Counted from the stretch's first letter, positions 18,947 to 27,984 are shown. The stretch: DNA of 64,000 nt from UBA1723 sp045641625 (GCA_045641625.1 JAZUHH010000017.1:124001-188000); one strand, 5' to 3'. A program made the numbers and translations. Notes: generated by a model not told the origin, from the sequence alone.

Positions 18947-20854
18947 TTACTTCACAAGAAGCTTCTTTACCATAACCTTGTCATCAGCAATGACCTTGAC
19001 GAAGTAAACACCCTTTGCCAAGTTAGCGTTCACAGAAGTCTCGCCATTAAAGTTTGACTCGTAAACCTTTGCACCGAGCATGTTCACGATTTCCATCTGA
19101 GCTTCTCCATCATAGGAAACATTAAATGTTCCTTCTGTTGGATTAGGGAAGATAGAGAACGAAGGGGCGACTTCAATCTCCTCGCAACCTGCATCAAATC
19201 CTTCTGGAACCAACTTGATTGGGCCAAGGCCTGCAGTCTCAGTATAGAAGATAACGGCAAGGACATGCTCGCCCGGAGTGTCGAAATAAATACCGTAGTC
19301 AGTATTATTGCTCTTGTTGTAAGCCGATTGTAAACTTGTAAAATTCCAATCGCCATAACCTTCAGACTCATCAGGTGTGCCATTGATTTCAATACGAACA
19401 GCCTTGTACTTGTCGTTCTGCTTGTCATTCAAATCATAGATTGCATTCTTACCATCAACAGTAATACCAATAACATTCAATGATTTATGAGCATTGGCAT
19501 AAGGCATCACACGATAGTAGCCGGCTTTCTCTACATTAACAGTGAACTTCACCCATTCTCCTGCAACTATGTAGCCGACATTGAAGTACTCTTTAGTATC
19601 TTTATCGGTATAACCTAAATCGACACATTCGTTTTTACGATATTGATTGCCTTCACCTGCGCTACAACTTCCACCAGTCAATTCATAAAGCCAATCAGCA
19701 TCATACTCATGGTATGCGACACCTTCACCACCATTGTCAAACTGCTCCATAAGAATAAGGCTCTCTGAATTACCAGAAATCTTCTGAGCCTGCAAATAAG
19801 GAGAACTTTTCACCGTCTTTGATGGATTTTTGTCACCCTCGCGCAATTTTCCAACAATATACTTACCTACTTGAGTAAGAGTGTTGTCATTATAATTGTT
19901 TGCCTGAGTTAACGAAGCAGACGCTCCTCCTTCAGTGGAAAAACTCCAGCTGCATCAACTTATCTTTTGTCCGCCAAGGTTAAGTCCATTACAAACATCC
20001 AACATCTTGTCTCCAGAATCAGTACAGAAACCAGACTCTCCCTTATGCTCTGTCAAACTCCACTCTGTTACAAACATAGGAATCTGACCTGCAGCAGCCT
20101 GAAGACCGCCAAGATACATCTCGTGCGAACATGCGTAATAGTGGAACGCATACATAAGCTTTAGGCCATAGTCATTCTCGATAGGGTCTTCAAGAGGGAA
20201 AACAACAGCTTGGTCCCACTGAGGAGTACCAACGACAACGACAGCATTAGGGTCAACATTTGCGATTGCAGGAAGAACCCTGTCTGCGTATGTCTTGATA
20301 TCTTTCCATAGATTAGGGCGGTAGATATCTCCTGGTGTATTCTCGTTTGGCTCGTTACATATCTCATAAAGCACATGCTTATAGCCCTTCTGCTTCACAT
20401 AGCCAGCAATATCGGCAAAAAACTGATCGGGTTTGTCACCAAAATAAGACGTTGGTGTTCCGGGGTCAAGCACATGCCAATCGACAAGACAATACATCTT
20501 TTGACTTGCAGTCCAGTCGATACACTTCTTCACCCACTCGGGATTCACCCATCCACTCTCTCTGACATACATTGCGATACGAGCAACGTTCGCTCCGAAC
20601 TTCTTCATTCCGGCGAAGTCATTCTCGTCATCATAACAATACTTACCATCCCACTGATGGCCATGTGTACTCCATCCTCGAAGTTGAACAGGCTGTCCTG
20701 ACTCAGAGCACAACTGATTGCCTACCACCTTCAGTTTTCCCCATTCTTTGATGTAATCATTGTTCTTACACGCCCACTCCGAAGAGTAATCCAGCGCGTA
20801 GGACTGTGCCAGCGTAGCCAACGCAAGCACACCAGAAAAGAAAATCTTTCTCAT
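18947..20854 (-). pseudogene. T9SS-secreted GH5 cellulase interrupted by one in-frame TGA
   Basis: One 636-codon frame split by a single TGA (19957-19955, codon 300). The first part has a signal peptide, then a GH5 catalytic domain with acid/base Glu168 (EICNEPN) and nucleophile Glu264 (FVTEWS). The frame stops at GGQKIS, exactly where GH5_2 enzymes continue with a conserved substrate-stacking Trp (ISW). After the TGA the same frame continues CSWSFSTEGGASASLTQ, completing the last barrel strand, then a CBM6-like beta-sandwich (about 355-560) and a T9SS type A tail (IFPNPTEGTFNVSYDG to the C-terminal KKLLVK). TGG to TGA is one base. It is either a nonsense mutation (truncated, unsorted enzyme), a readthrough site with Trp inserted, or a sequence error. 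The intact paralogue at 21148-22167 has Trp at this place. Start ATG 20854, about 90 bases after its promoter element. Confidence 0.85.
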
Positions 20855-20942
20855 TTCTTTTTTCAATATATTAGATTTATTATTAGGTGCGTAAATATTA
20901 GGATAGCAAATCTTTAACAAGAAAAGCTCATACAAACGAAGG

Positions 20943-20950
20943 CAAAATTA
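20943..20950 (-). promoter_or_regulatory. Promoter -7 element for the interrupted GH5 gene
   Basis: TAATTTTG on the minus strand, about 90 bases before the ATG at 20854. Confidence 0.55.
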
Positions 20951-21071
20951 TAAAAAAAATAATAGTATTGTTCACGAACTGAAATTTTTATTGCTCTCCA
21001 GCAATTTTTTTTCTCGTTTCAGACTAAAATTTTGTCTTCCAGCAAGATATTCACCGGACTTGGACAAAAAA

Positions 21072-21120
21072 GTAACCCATTTGATTTTCTGTATCCTTTT
21101 CAGAAAACCCAATGGGCTAC
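21072..21120 (-). terminator. Terminator after the GH5 lipoprotein gene
   Basis: Long imperfect stem: on the minus strand GTAGCCCATTGGGTTTTCTG pairs with a complementary arm ending in GGGTTAC, followed by a run of six T. It lies 28 bases after the stop. Confidence 0.78.
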
Positions 21121-21147
21121 ATTATGTTTTATTCTTTATTCAGGAGC

Positions 21148-22167
21148 TTACTTGCACTCCACAACGATAGTGTCCTTAGGAAAACTGTCACGATAAACGT
21201 AATCACCACGCATAAGATCGCGTGTCATAATACCCCACTCCTTTAGCTCATCATCCTTCCAAGGGCCTTCTGTATTTCCCCAAGACTGGATCATTGAACA
21301 AGTCTCGTTCTTAGGGGCCACTGACCAAGCAACCCAGCTTATATTGTTCTCGTTAATCCAATCAAGCCACTTCTGGAACTCGATGTAGTTGATGTCTCCT
21401 GTTCCGAACGGAGTCATTGAAGCACACTCGGAAACGAAGATTGGCAATCCCTTCTCAAGTGCATATTTAGCTCTGCTACGGTGCCACTTCTGGTGGAAAC
21501 CGGCATAGAAGTGCAGGCTGTACATGATGTTTGAATATCCCTCAAGCGGAGAATCTGCGGCAATATCCACGTCCTGATCCCAATGAGGGGACGCTACAAG
21601 AATGATATTGTCCTTGTCGTACATTCTGATTGTGTCAATCACGTTCTTGCAGTATGACTTGACTGAATCCCAAGTTGTAACCTCGGGCTCGTTGAAGATC
21701 TCGTAAATAACATACGGAGAATCTCCATACTTCTGTGCCATCTGCGCAAAGAACTCCTTTGCCTCTTTCTCTCTGTAACCGTGACTGTGCCAGTCGATTA
21801 TGACATGAGTCTTTTTCTCGATACAGGCATCGACAACTTCATACAGACACTTCTTTGCCCAAATGGAATCGTCAACGTACGATCCCTCCGGCTCCACAGC
21901 CATTGCTGCACGGATAAGTGAACAGTGCCAGTCGTCAACAAGTGTATTGATTGTATTCCTGTTATAGAATCTAGGCCAGAAAATATGCCAACCCAAGCTA
22001 ACACCCTTCAACTGAACTGTGTCACCAAGCTCGTTCATAAGCTGAGTACCCTCAACCTTCAATGTGGCGCGCTTGAGTTCTGTATCGTCAGTCTGCTTCT
22101 TGCCACCACAAGATGCAAGCAACAGTGCGACAGCAGATGCGACAAAAAATGAAATGAAACGTCTCAT
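21148..22167 (-). CDS. GH5 family glycoside hydrolase, lipoprotein
   Basis: A 339-residue endo-glucanase-type GH5 enzyme anchored as a lipoprotein: signal peptide with lipobox LLLASC (Cys20) followed by GGKK. Catalytic residues are Glu160 (EIFNEPE) and Glu247 (FVSECAS); the last barrel strand has NNISWVAW with Trp278 intact. The barrel is close to that of the neighbouring interrupted GH5 but carries no CBM and no T9SS tail, so the two would act in different places: this one anchored in the outer membrane, the other released or surface-sorted. The likely substrate is a beta-1,4-glucan or mannan; subfamily and specificity cannot be fixed by eye. Own promoter and terminator. Confidence 0.9.
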   Translation of the reverse strand: MRRFISFFVASAVALLLASCGGKKQTDDTELKRATLKVEGTQLMNELGDTVQLKGVSLGWHIFWPRFYNRNTINTLVDDWHCSLIRAAMAVEPEGSYVDDSIWAKKCLYEVVDACIEKKTHVIIDWHSHGYREKEAKEFFAQMAQKYGDSPYVIYEIFNEPEVTTWDSVKSYCKNVIDTIRMYDKDNIILVASPHWDQDVDIAADSPLEGYSNIMYSLHFYAGFHQKWHRSRAKYALEKGLPIFVSECASMTPFGTGDINYIEFQKWLDWINENNISWVAWSVAPKNETCSMIQSWGNTEGPWKDDELKEWGIMTRDLMRGDYVYRDSFPKDTIVVECK

Positions 22168-22211
22168 AAATCAATACTTCTTAAAAATTTTGCTTTAGTT
22201 TGTTAGTTTGG

Positions 22212-22219
22212 CAAAGGTA
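22212..22219 (-). promoter_or_regulatory. Promoter -7 element for the GH5 lipoprotein gene
   Basis: TACCTTTG on the minus strand, 44 bases before the ATG at 22167. Confidence 0.65.
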
Positions 22220-22246
22220 ATACTATTTCACTGAAAATCGCATTTT

Positions 22247-24562
22247 TTAGAATGTAAATTTCACCCCGCCGTACACAGAAATTCCATCGCTCTGGCAACT
22301 TACCAGATCATATCTGTCTGGCTTGTAGTTCAAAATGTTGTCCAATCCAAACGACAGCTCTATCTGACGCTTTTTGCCTATGATGTGATTGGAATGCAGC
22401 TTCCAGACCGAATATGCCGGATAAGTTTCAGTCTTGTCAACTGTCATTTCTCCGGAATTTGAATCGTAAACTACTGATTCACTTTCATTTTTTCCCTTAA
22501 TTGTTCCATTTAGAGAGACGAAGAACTCGTACCTGTCGCAGACTCTGCTGTTATAGGAGAACTTTGCAGTTCCGCTGTGAGGCCTGTTCGTCGTGAATGT
22601 CACGTTGCTGTAACTGTCCTTGAGAAACGTATAGTTCAGGTCGATTGTCCACTTGTCTATAAATATAAACTTGGCAGAGGCATCGAATCCGTAAAGTTGA
22701 ACCTCGCCAACATTTATATACTTCATGGTGTCCTTTCTGACATTGAACTGACCTTCTATGCAGTTCCTCTTGTTATGATAGAATCCGTTGACCATAAAGA
22801 AACCTTTGAACCTTTCTTTGCTCAGCAGGTCATGATTTACCGACAAAGAGAAATTGTCGCTCTTTTCCACAGTCAATTCGCTGTTGCCAATAATGCGGAA
22901 CATTCCCAATCCTCCCACATCATAATCCATGTACCTCTCCTTCAGGTTCGGATTACGCACGCCCTTGCCATAGGTCAGAGAGAAAGTTGTCTTGTTTCCC
23001 TTCTCTTCCATTACCTTTTTCACTCCCACATTCGGAGAAAGCTGAGTGTCATATTTTGAATGGGAAGTAACACCCAATCCCAAGGCCATACTCCAATTGG
23101 TAGCCTTGAAGTTCAGCACATCACTGACAAAGGAATTTACAGTGGTCTGTCTGTGAGTCTTGAACGGAGTTCCCTCTATCTCGTAGTAATAGTCGCTTGT
23201 TGTAATGCCAAGACGATTCAGTTCAGCCTCGATGAGCGGTTTGAGGTCAAACTCGAACTGGTCAGACAGGAGATACTCGTATTCTGCACAGGCTCCCACC
23301 TGCAATGAATGCTCTATGCGGTCATAGGATTTATTGAATTTAAGAAGGGCCTTTGCGTTATGGTTGTTGTTTTCGTACTTGCGTTTGTCAGGAAGGTCAT
23401 AATCTACATACTTATAGTCCTTCACATACCTGTCGAAGTAGTATGACGCCAGCAAACTCCAGAACTTGTTCAAGGGAAACTCTCCTCGTATTCCGGCGTT
23501 CACACCTTGATGGAAATAGTTATAACCTTGGTAGGACTGTTTGTCAATGGTTTCGCAATAGTAGCCACCTCTTGCGATCAGATAGTTCTGGTCTCTGTTG
23601 TTTCCTAACTGAATTCTGATTTTCTCGTTTGCATTCAGATTCCTGATTCCCCACACATTTACGGGCGTGCTTGTCAAATCTTTTCCTTGTAAAGTATAGG
23701 TGTCTCGATTATGGAAAGAGAGAGAAGTCAAGGAACTCAACTTTTTGCTCTTTGACACAAGTTCTGCGGTTCCGCTAGCTCTAAGGTCATTATGATTCCT
23801 GTAATTAGCAGACGCTGTAACCTTATTACTGCAGGGGGTTCGAGTAACGATGTCCACAACTCCGCCTATGGCACTTGATCCATACAGCAAAGTCGAAGAG
23901 CCCTTGTGAATATCCATTCTCTGTACATTGTTGAGCTCCAGACGGTCATAGTCAATGTTGTCCATAGTCTCTCCTGCCATCTTTTCTCCGTCAACCAGGA
24001 ACAGCACATCCTTTCCTCCCATTCCCTGAAGGTTCATTACAGGAGTTCCGTTCTGCCCTATGGAGAACTCAACACCTGGAAGAACTTGCTCAAGCACATC
24101 ACTTATGTTTGACGCATCAATTCCCTTGATTTCATCCAATGTAAGCCTTTTTACAGGAACTGAAAAACCATTGCCTACCCCATAACCTGGAGTCTTTCCT
24201 GCAAGAATATAGATATCGTCAAATTCATAGACCTTATCTACAGCATCGTAATAATAGAGATTGTAAGGTTTGGATGTCATCTTCCTGACATTGCCTGGAA
24301 CAATGTCAAGCCACGAGCATGAACCATCCTCACTATCCGAGAAACTCACAGAACAGGAGTCAGTAACATAAACGGAGAACTTTCCCTTGGAGTCCGTAAC
24401 AACCATAGTGTCAAGCTTACCATCCACTGAAACCTTGACTGAAACGCTGTCCAATGGATTCCTTGAGTCCGAATGGTCATAGACAGTGCCGTACAAACGA
24501 TACTTCCCAGCATTGGCCGTTGCGCAGAAAGACAGGAGCAGGAATAGCAGAATTTTTCTCAT
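22247..24562 (-). CDS. hmuR: TonB-dependent outer-membrane receptor (HmuR-like, heme uptake)
   Basis: A 771-residue receptor: signal peptide, a carboxypeptidase-regulatory-like beta domain (about 20-110), plug domain (about 135-250; LFLVDGEKMAG, GSSTLLYGSSAIGGVVDI) and a 22-strand barrel ending in the terminal aromatic KFTF. It imports a bound substrate with TonB energy. Substrate is inferred from the HmuY-like gene directly upstream: HmuY hands heme to HmuR in Porphyromonas. The ATG at 24562 is preceded by a strong Shine-Dalgarno (AAGGAGG) that overlaps the stop of hmuY, which is unusual because most starts here lack one. A vitamin B12 or other siderophore-type receptor is the alternative if the HmuY assignment fails. 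Confidence 0.85.
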   Translation of the reverse strand: MRKILLFLLLSFCATANAGKYRLYGTVYDHSDSRNPLDSVSVKVSVDGKLDTMVVTDSKGKFSVYVTDSCSVSFSDSEDGSCSWLDIVPGNVRKMTSKPYNLYYYDAVDKVYEFDDIYILAGKTPGYGVGNGFSVPVKRLTLDEIKGIDASNISDVLEQVLPGVEFSIGQNGTPVMNLQGMGGKDVLFLVDGEKMAGETMDNIDYDRLELNNVQRMDIHKGSSTLLYGSSAIGGVVDIVTRTPCSNKVTASANYRNHNDLRASGTAELVSKSKKLSSLTSLSFHNRDTYTLQGKDLTSTPVNVWGIRNLNANEKIRIQLGNNRDQNYLIARGGYYCETIDKQSYQGYNYFHQGVNAGIRGEFPLNKFWSLLASYYFDRYVKDYKYVDYDLPDKRKYENNNHNAKALLKFNKSYDRIEHSLQVGACAEYEYLLSDQFEFDLKPLIEAELNRLGITTSDYYYEIEGTPFKTHRQTTVNSFVSDVLNFKATNWSMALGLGVTSHSKYDTQLSPNVGVKKVMEEKGNKTTFSLTYGKGVRNPNLKERYMDYDVGGLGMFRIIGNSELTVEKSDNFSLSVNHDLLSKERFKGFFMVNGFYHNKRNCIEGQFNVRKDTMKYINVGEVQLYGFDASAKFIFIDKWTIDLNYTFLKDSYSNVTFTTNRPHSGTAKFSYNSRVCDRYEFFVSLNGTIKGKNESESVVYDSNSGEMTVDKTETYPAYSVWKLHSNHIIGKKRQIELSFGLDNILNYKPDRYDLVSCQSDGISVYGGVKFTF

Positions 24563-24565
24563 ACT

Positions 24566-24574
24566 CCCTCCTTA
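24566..24574 (-). promoter_or_regulatory. Shine-Dalgarno overlapping the hmuY stop (hmuR start)
   Basis: Minus strand TAAGGAGGG: the TAA ends hmuY and AGGAGG serves as ribosome binding site for the hmuR ATG at 24562. It supports tight translational coupling. Confidence 0.7.
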
Positions 24575-25201
24575 ATAGTTCAATGTCTTATACTCAAGGA
24601 CAAGGTTGGCGGTCAAGGAATTGTTTCTCCAGTCCAAAACCTTGAGCTTAAAGAATCTGGCATTCTTTGTCCTCAGCACGAAACTCTTTGGATGATAGGT
24701 GTAAACAGGCGGGTAGGATTCAAGGCTATAGGTAACGAACCTGCTGATCTCTTGGTTGATATGCGTTGGAACATAGCCGATGTTTCCGTTCATCACGTCA
24801 GTCATATCTACAGCAATGGAATCGTTCTCTGCATCCAACACATAACCTTCGGCAGGAATAGCAGAAATCCTGTCATAGTCGTCAGCAGAGTACGCAATCA
24901 CTCCCATGTCATTTGTCTTGATATCAAAGCGATGGAAAGCCAAGTCCCAGACATAAGGCTCTGGAGCCCCGACTTCAGTCTTTGTGACCTTCTGCTCGTC
25001 AAAGGAATAGTAGTACCAATGGGTATAGTCGCCAGCCATGTCAAGCTGGAGCTTCACACTTCCGTCAGACTGAACCGAGACGTTAGAGTTCTCCTTCTCT
25101 CCTGTATAGACCTTGATTACTATTTCGCTGTCCTCCTTCTCGCACGAAGCCATGAACAGCAGTCCCATCAACAATGTTACTATCGCTTTCTTCATCATCA
25201 T
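24572..25201 (-). CDS. hmuY: HmuY-family heme-binding lipoprotein
   Basis: A roughly 209-residue lipoprotein: lipobox LLFMASC with Cys20, then a beta-rich body. HmuY features are WDLAFHRFD (His90) and the C-terminal FFKLKVLDWRN strand. HmuY captures heme at the cell surface and delivers it to HmuR. In Porphyromonas gingivalis two histidines bind heme; here His61 and His90 are possible ligands but I cannot align them with certainty. Three successive ATG codons (25201, 25198, 25195) are all possible starts; the first is used. The promoter is only 16 bases upstream. It forms an operon with hmuR, coupled by TAAGGAGG at the junction. Control by iron or heme is likely but no operator is seen. Confidence 0.83.
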   Translation of the reverse strand: MMMKKAIVTLLMGLLFMASCEKEDSEIVIKVYTGEKENSNVSVQSDGSVKLQLDMAGDYTHWYYYSFDEQKVTKTEVGAPEPYVWDLAFHRFDIKTNDMGVIAYSADDYDRISAIPAEGYVLDAENDSIAVDMTDVMNGNIGYVPTHINQEISRFVTYSLESYPPVYTYHPKSFVLRTKNARFFKLKVLDWRNNSLTANLVLEYKTLNY

Positions 25202-25216
25202 TTTTATTATCCGCTG

Positions 25217-25224
25217 CAAAATTA
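25217..25224 (-). promoter_or_regulatory. Promoter -7 element for hmuYR
   Basis: TAATTTTG on the minus strand, 16 bases before the first possible ATG (25201). Confidence 0.6.
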
Positions 25225-25278
25225 CTTCTTCGGACGATACCTTGCAAGCGAACAAAAATAAAACTTTCAGATAGTTTT

Positions 25279-26793
25279 CTAGCCTTTCAGATAGGCGATC
25301 ATTCTCTCGATATCCTTGTACTTAGGAGTGTCGTCAGCAAACTTAGGGAAGAATGCGCGAACCTCGTCATAGACCTTTCTTGTCGCAGACGAAAGCTTGT
25401 CGGCAATTCCCAAAGCGTCAACTGCCTGCACGATAGCCATAAAGTGGATGGCGTGCACCTGATATGCGTTCTCTATCACGTGGCGTGCAATCAGAGCGGA
25501 GTTAGTTCCCATAGAGACGATGTCCTGATTGTCGTTATTGTTAGGTATGGAATGAACGTACATAGGATTTGACAGTGTCTGGCACTCAGCCGTTGTACTG
25601 CAGGCTGTGAACTGTGAAGCCTGAAGGCCATAGTTGAGGCCGAGCTTGCCAAGATTAACGAACGGAGGAAGTATTCCGTTTATTCTGTCATGGAACAGAT
25701 AGTTCATCTGTCTCTCGCAAAGCATGGTCATCTTGGTTACGGCAATCTTCACCTTGTCCATCTCGAACGAAATGTAGTCGCCATGGAAGTTTCCTCCGTG
25801 ATAGACATTCTGCGTGTCAGGATCCACGATAGGATTGTCGCAAGCCGAGTTCAGTTCGTCCTCCAGGATTTCCTGTGCATTCATGAATGTCTCATAAACC
25901 GGACCGAGAATCTGAGGAATGCAGCGAAGCGAATAGTATGGCTGGACCTTATGGTCGAACACCTCTTCTGTGTGGACCTGGCCGTAGAGTTCTGCCTCAC
26001 GGTCACGCATGCATCTGCTATCCTTTGAGATTTCTCTCATTCTCTGCGCAACAAAAGTCTGTCCCTCATGGTGTCTGACTGTATTGATCACTTCGGACAT
26101 GAAGTCGTCGTAAGAACCGGCAATCTCGTTCATCATCACACCGGCAATAAGCGACCAGTCGAAAAGCTTCTTCGCATAGATAAGGTTCAACGAGCCTATT
26201 CCGGTCATGAATGAAGTTCCGTTTGTTAGCGAAAGACCTTCGCGGATGTGCATGCTGAACGGCTTGATGCCCAACTGCTTCAATACGTCGGCAGTAGGTC
26301 TGAGTTCCCCTTTGTATAAAACCTCTCCCTCTCCGATCAAAGTCAATGCAAGATGAGCAAGCTGGACAAGGTCACCGCTGGCACCGACGCTTCCGTGCTC
26401 AGGCACAAAAGGCACAACACCTTCGTTTATGTACTTGACCAGCTGATCGACAACTTCGCGATGGATTCCGCTCTTTCCCTGAATGAAAGTTCCAAGTCTG
26501 GCAATCATTGCGGCAAGAACGTAAGGCTCTGCCAAAGGCGAACCTGCACCAGTCGAATGGCTGCGGATTATGTTGTATTGAAGTGCTGTTCGGTCCTCGT
26601 CAGAAACACGGTACTGGGCCATCGGACCGAAACCTGTATTTATTCCGTAGATAATGCGGGTGTTGGCAAAGCCCTCTAGAAAGTTGTAGCTCTTCTCCAC
26701 CAAGGAGTTTCTCTTGTCAGACAACTCGAACTTTTCTCCGCCTATTACTATTCTCTCGACATCGTCAAGAGTAATCTTATCTACCTGTATCAT
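25279..26793 (-). CDS. HAL/PAL/TAL-family aromatic amino acid ammonia lyase (probable tyrosine ammonia lyase)
   Basis: A 504-residue lyase that removes ammonia from an aromatic amino acid. The MIO prosthetic group forms from Ala138-Ser139-Gly140 (SVGASGDLVQ); catalytic Tyr49 is in YGINTGFG; the NNNDNQDIVSMG loop near residue 400 is intact. The selectivity region IRSHSTGAG (76-84) and many other segments (GEGEVLYKGE, YHGGNFHGDYIS) are as I recall them in the Flavobacterium johnsoniae tyrosine ammonia lyase of the flexirubin cluster, rather than in HutH. No hut genes are near. 4-Coumarate made from tyrosine could prime an aryl polyene or flexirubin lipid, for which ketosynthase genes lie at 40 kb. 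Histidine ammonia lyase is the main alternative. ATG at 26793, preceded by a promoter with a palindrome. Confidence 0.85.
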   Translation of the reverse strand: MIQVDKITLDDVERIVIGGEKFELSDKRNSLVEKSYNFLEGFANTRIIYGINTGFGPMAQYRVSDEDRTALQYNIIRSHSTGAGSPLAEPYVLAAMIARLGTFIQGKSGIHREVVDQLVKYINEGVVPFVPEHGSVGASGDLVQLAHLALTLIGEGEVLYKGELRPTADVLKQLGIKPFSMHIREGLSLTNGTSFMTGIGSLNLIYAKKLFDWSLIAGVMMNEIAGSYDDFMSEVINTVRHHEGQTFVAQRMREISKDSRCMRDREAELYGQVHTEEVFDHKVQPYYSLRCIPQILGPVYETFMNAQEILEDELNSACDNPIVDPDTQNVYHGGNFHGDYISFEMDKVKIAVTKMTMLCERQMNYLFHDRINGILPPFVNLGKLGLNYGLQASQFTACSTTAECQTLSNPMYVHSIPNNNDNQDIVSMGTNSALIARHVIENAYQVHAIHFMAIVQAVDALGIADKLSSATRKVYDEVRAFFPKFADDTPKYKDIERMIAYLKG

Positions 26794-26826
26794 TTTCTAC
26801 CTTTTTGCTCTTTCAAAAAATCAAAC

Positions 26827-26842
26827 TTGCATTGCAATGCAA
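26827..26842. promoter_or_regulatory. 16-bp perfect palindrome, probable operator of the ammonia lyase gene
   Basis: TTGCATTGCAATGCAA is a perfect 16-bp palindrome overlapping the 3' end of the -7 element, at the likely transcription start. A dimeric repressor bound here would block initiation. The position, rather than family recognition, is the reason for the call. Confidence 0.5.
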
Positions 26843-26847
26843 AGGTA
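26840..26847 (-). promoter_or_regulatory. Promoter -7 element for the ammonia lyase gene
   Basis: TACCTTTG on the minus strand, 46 bases before the ATG at 26793, overlapping the palindrome. Confidence 0.65.
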
Positions 26848-26864
26848 CAAAAAAGAAAGGAAAC

Positions 26865-27410
26865 TTATTTGCTTTTTCTGTATTTAATGCTCACCGGATC
26901 ATCTTCCATCAGGACATAGAAGCCTAATCCGCCTTTCTTTATCAGCATGGACACCGTATCTCCCTCTCTTACCTTCATATAGAAGTTTGCCGCAGAAGTC
27001 GAGCGAACGCCCAATTCCTCGTTTTCAAAAACCAGGTCAACAATAGGCTTGTTATACTCAAAGCTTCTGGAATCGTCAAGCTCCACTCTTGGAGAGGAGA
27101 CTACTGCGACCTCCTCCTTGGGAGAGTCTCCGGTGAAATAGTTTATTGATATCATCAAACCCGAAGCAAGACTGCTGCTGGTTATCAGCATGACAATATA
27201 CTTGAACATAGGAGAAAAACCCGGTAATTTCGGCACGACAAAATAAGAAATGCCAAGAAGGACGGCAAAGCTAACCAGACAGTAGATGTTCGTCAATATG
27301 CACAACGCACAGAAAGTCTCACTTGACAATATCGCCCATCGAAAAATGAAGACAATACTAAGCAAGACCCATATCAAAAATAACACGACCTGTTTGTTCT
27401 GATTCAGCAT
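26865..27410 (-). CDS. Hypothetical membrane protein with extracytoplasmic domain
   Basis: A 181-residue protein I do not recognise. It has three likely membrane segments (about 8-28, 38-60 and 68-88), then a soluble C-terminal domain of about 90 residues (beta-rich, ending in a basic KYRKSK). Three Cys lie in and beside the first loop (SETFCALCILTNIYC), a pattern that could bind a metal or form a disulfide. It has its own promoter and is followed by the ammonia lyase promoter, so no operon partner is evident. Confidence 0.6.
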   Translation of the reverse strand: MLNQNKQVVLFLIWVLLSIVFIFRWAILSSETFCALCILTNIYCLVSFAVLLGISYFVVPKLPGFSPMFKYIVMLITSSSLASGLMISINYFTGDSPKEEVAVVSSPRVELDDSRSFEYNKPIVDLVFENEELGVRSTSAANFYMKVREGDTVSMLIKKGGLGFYVLMEDDPVSIKYRKSK

Positions 27411-27465
27411 TTCTTTAATAGTATAGTTACTACGCCAAATTGGTAACCGAATGATAATAACGGTG

Positions 27466-27473
27466 CAAAGTTA
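27466..27473 (-). promoter_or_regulatory. Promoter -7 element for the small membrane protein
   Basis: TAACTTTG on the minus strand, 56 bases before the ATG at 27410. Confidence 0.6.
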
Positions 27474-27952
27474 CAAAAAAAGACGGAAAAAGACAACCTA
27501 TTTCGGCATTTTCAGTCAAATCATCGGCAAAATCAGCCGAAAACCAGTAAAATTAAGCATTTTTCACCCTCTCTGCACATCATACCAAATATGTTTTGCA
27601 CAACACATTTTCTTCAGAATCCTTCTGTTAGTCATGCACATCACAAAACAACCGGAATAGGGTTAAGTCACTGCCCACATTCCAACCTTTCTTTTGAAAT
27701 GTTGTCAATTCTGCCTGACAATGGGAACAATGATTTTCATCCTCTAATTTCCTATAGCGACGAAGCACAAACTTATGAGAATGCACAAGAATTACCATAA
27801 AGGATTTCCCAAGGTACAGTTGGTAGTAAAATTTGTCCAAGTCAAATCCGACAATCAACGGAAGTCCAACAAGAGAATCATGTTCGTTTCTTTCGCCTTC
27901 CTGCACGACAAAGATTGCTCTGCAATAACTCTTGCTGAAAGACACACAAAAA

Positions 27953-27984
27953 GAGTGGGCAGACATCAAAATGCCCGCCCACTC
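27953..27984 (-). terminator. Terminator after the first giant adhesin
   Basis: GAGTGGGC and GCCCACTC arms around a 16-base loop, followed on the minus strand by TTTTTG; 18 bases after the stop at 28003. Confidence 0.82.

Noticed and set aside
18947..20854. Whole-genome reading of TGA as tryptophan (genetic code 4)
   Set aside because: All other Trp codons in intact genes are TGG, and two genes end at TGA overlapping a start. A full code change would leave many more interrupted frames.
27628..27969. 113-codon minus-strand frame with a HCSHC motif in the spacer before the first adhesin
   Set aside because: Its ATG lies inside the adhesin terminator stem, there is no promoter or ribosome site, and competing frames occur on the other strand. 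Kept only as a note in the intergenic entry.
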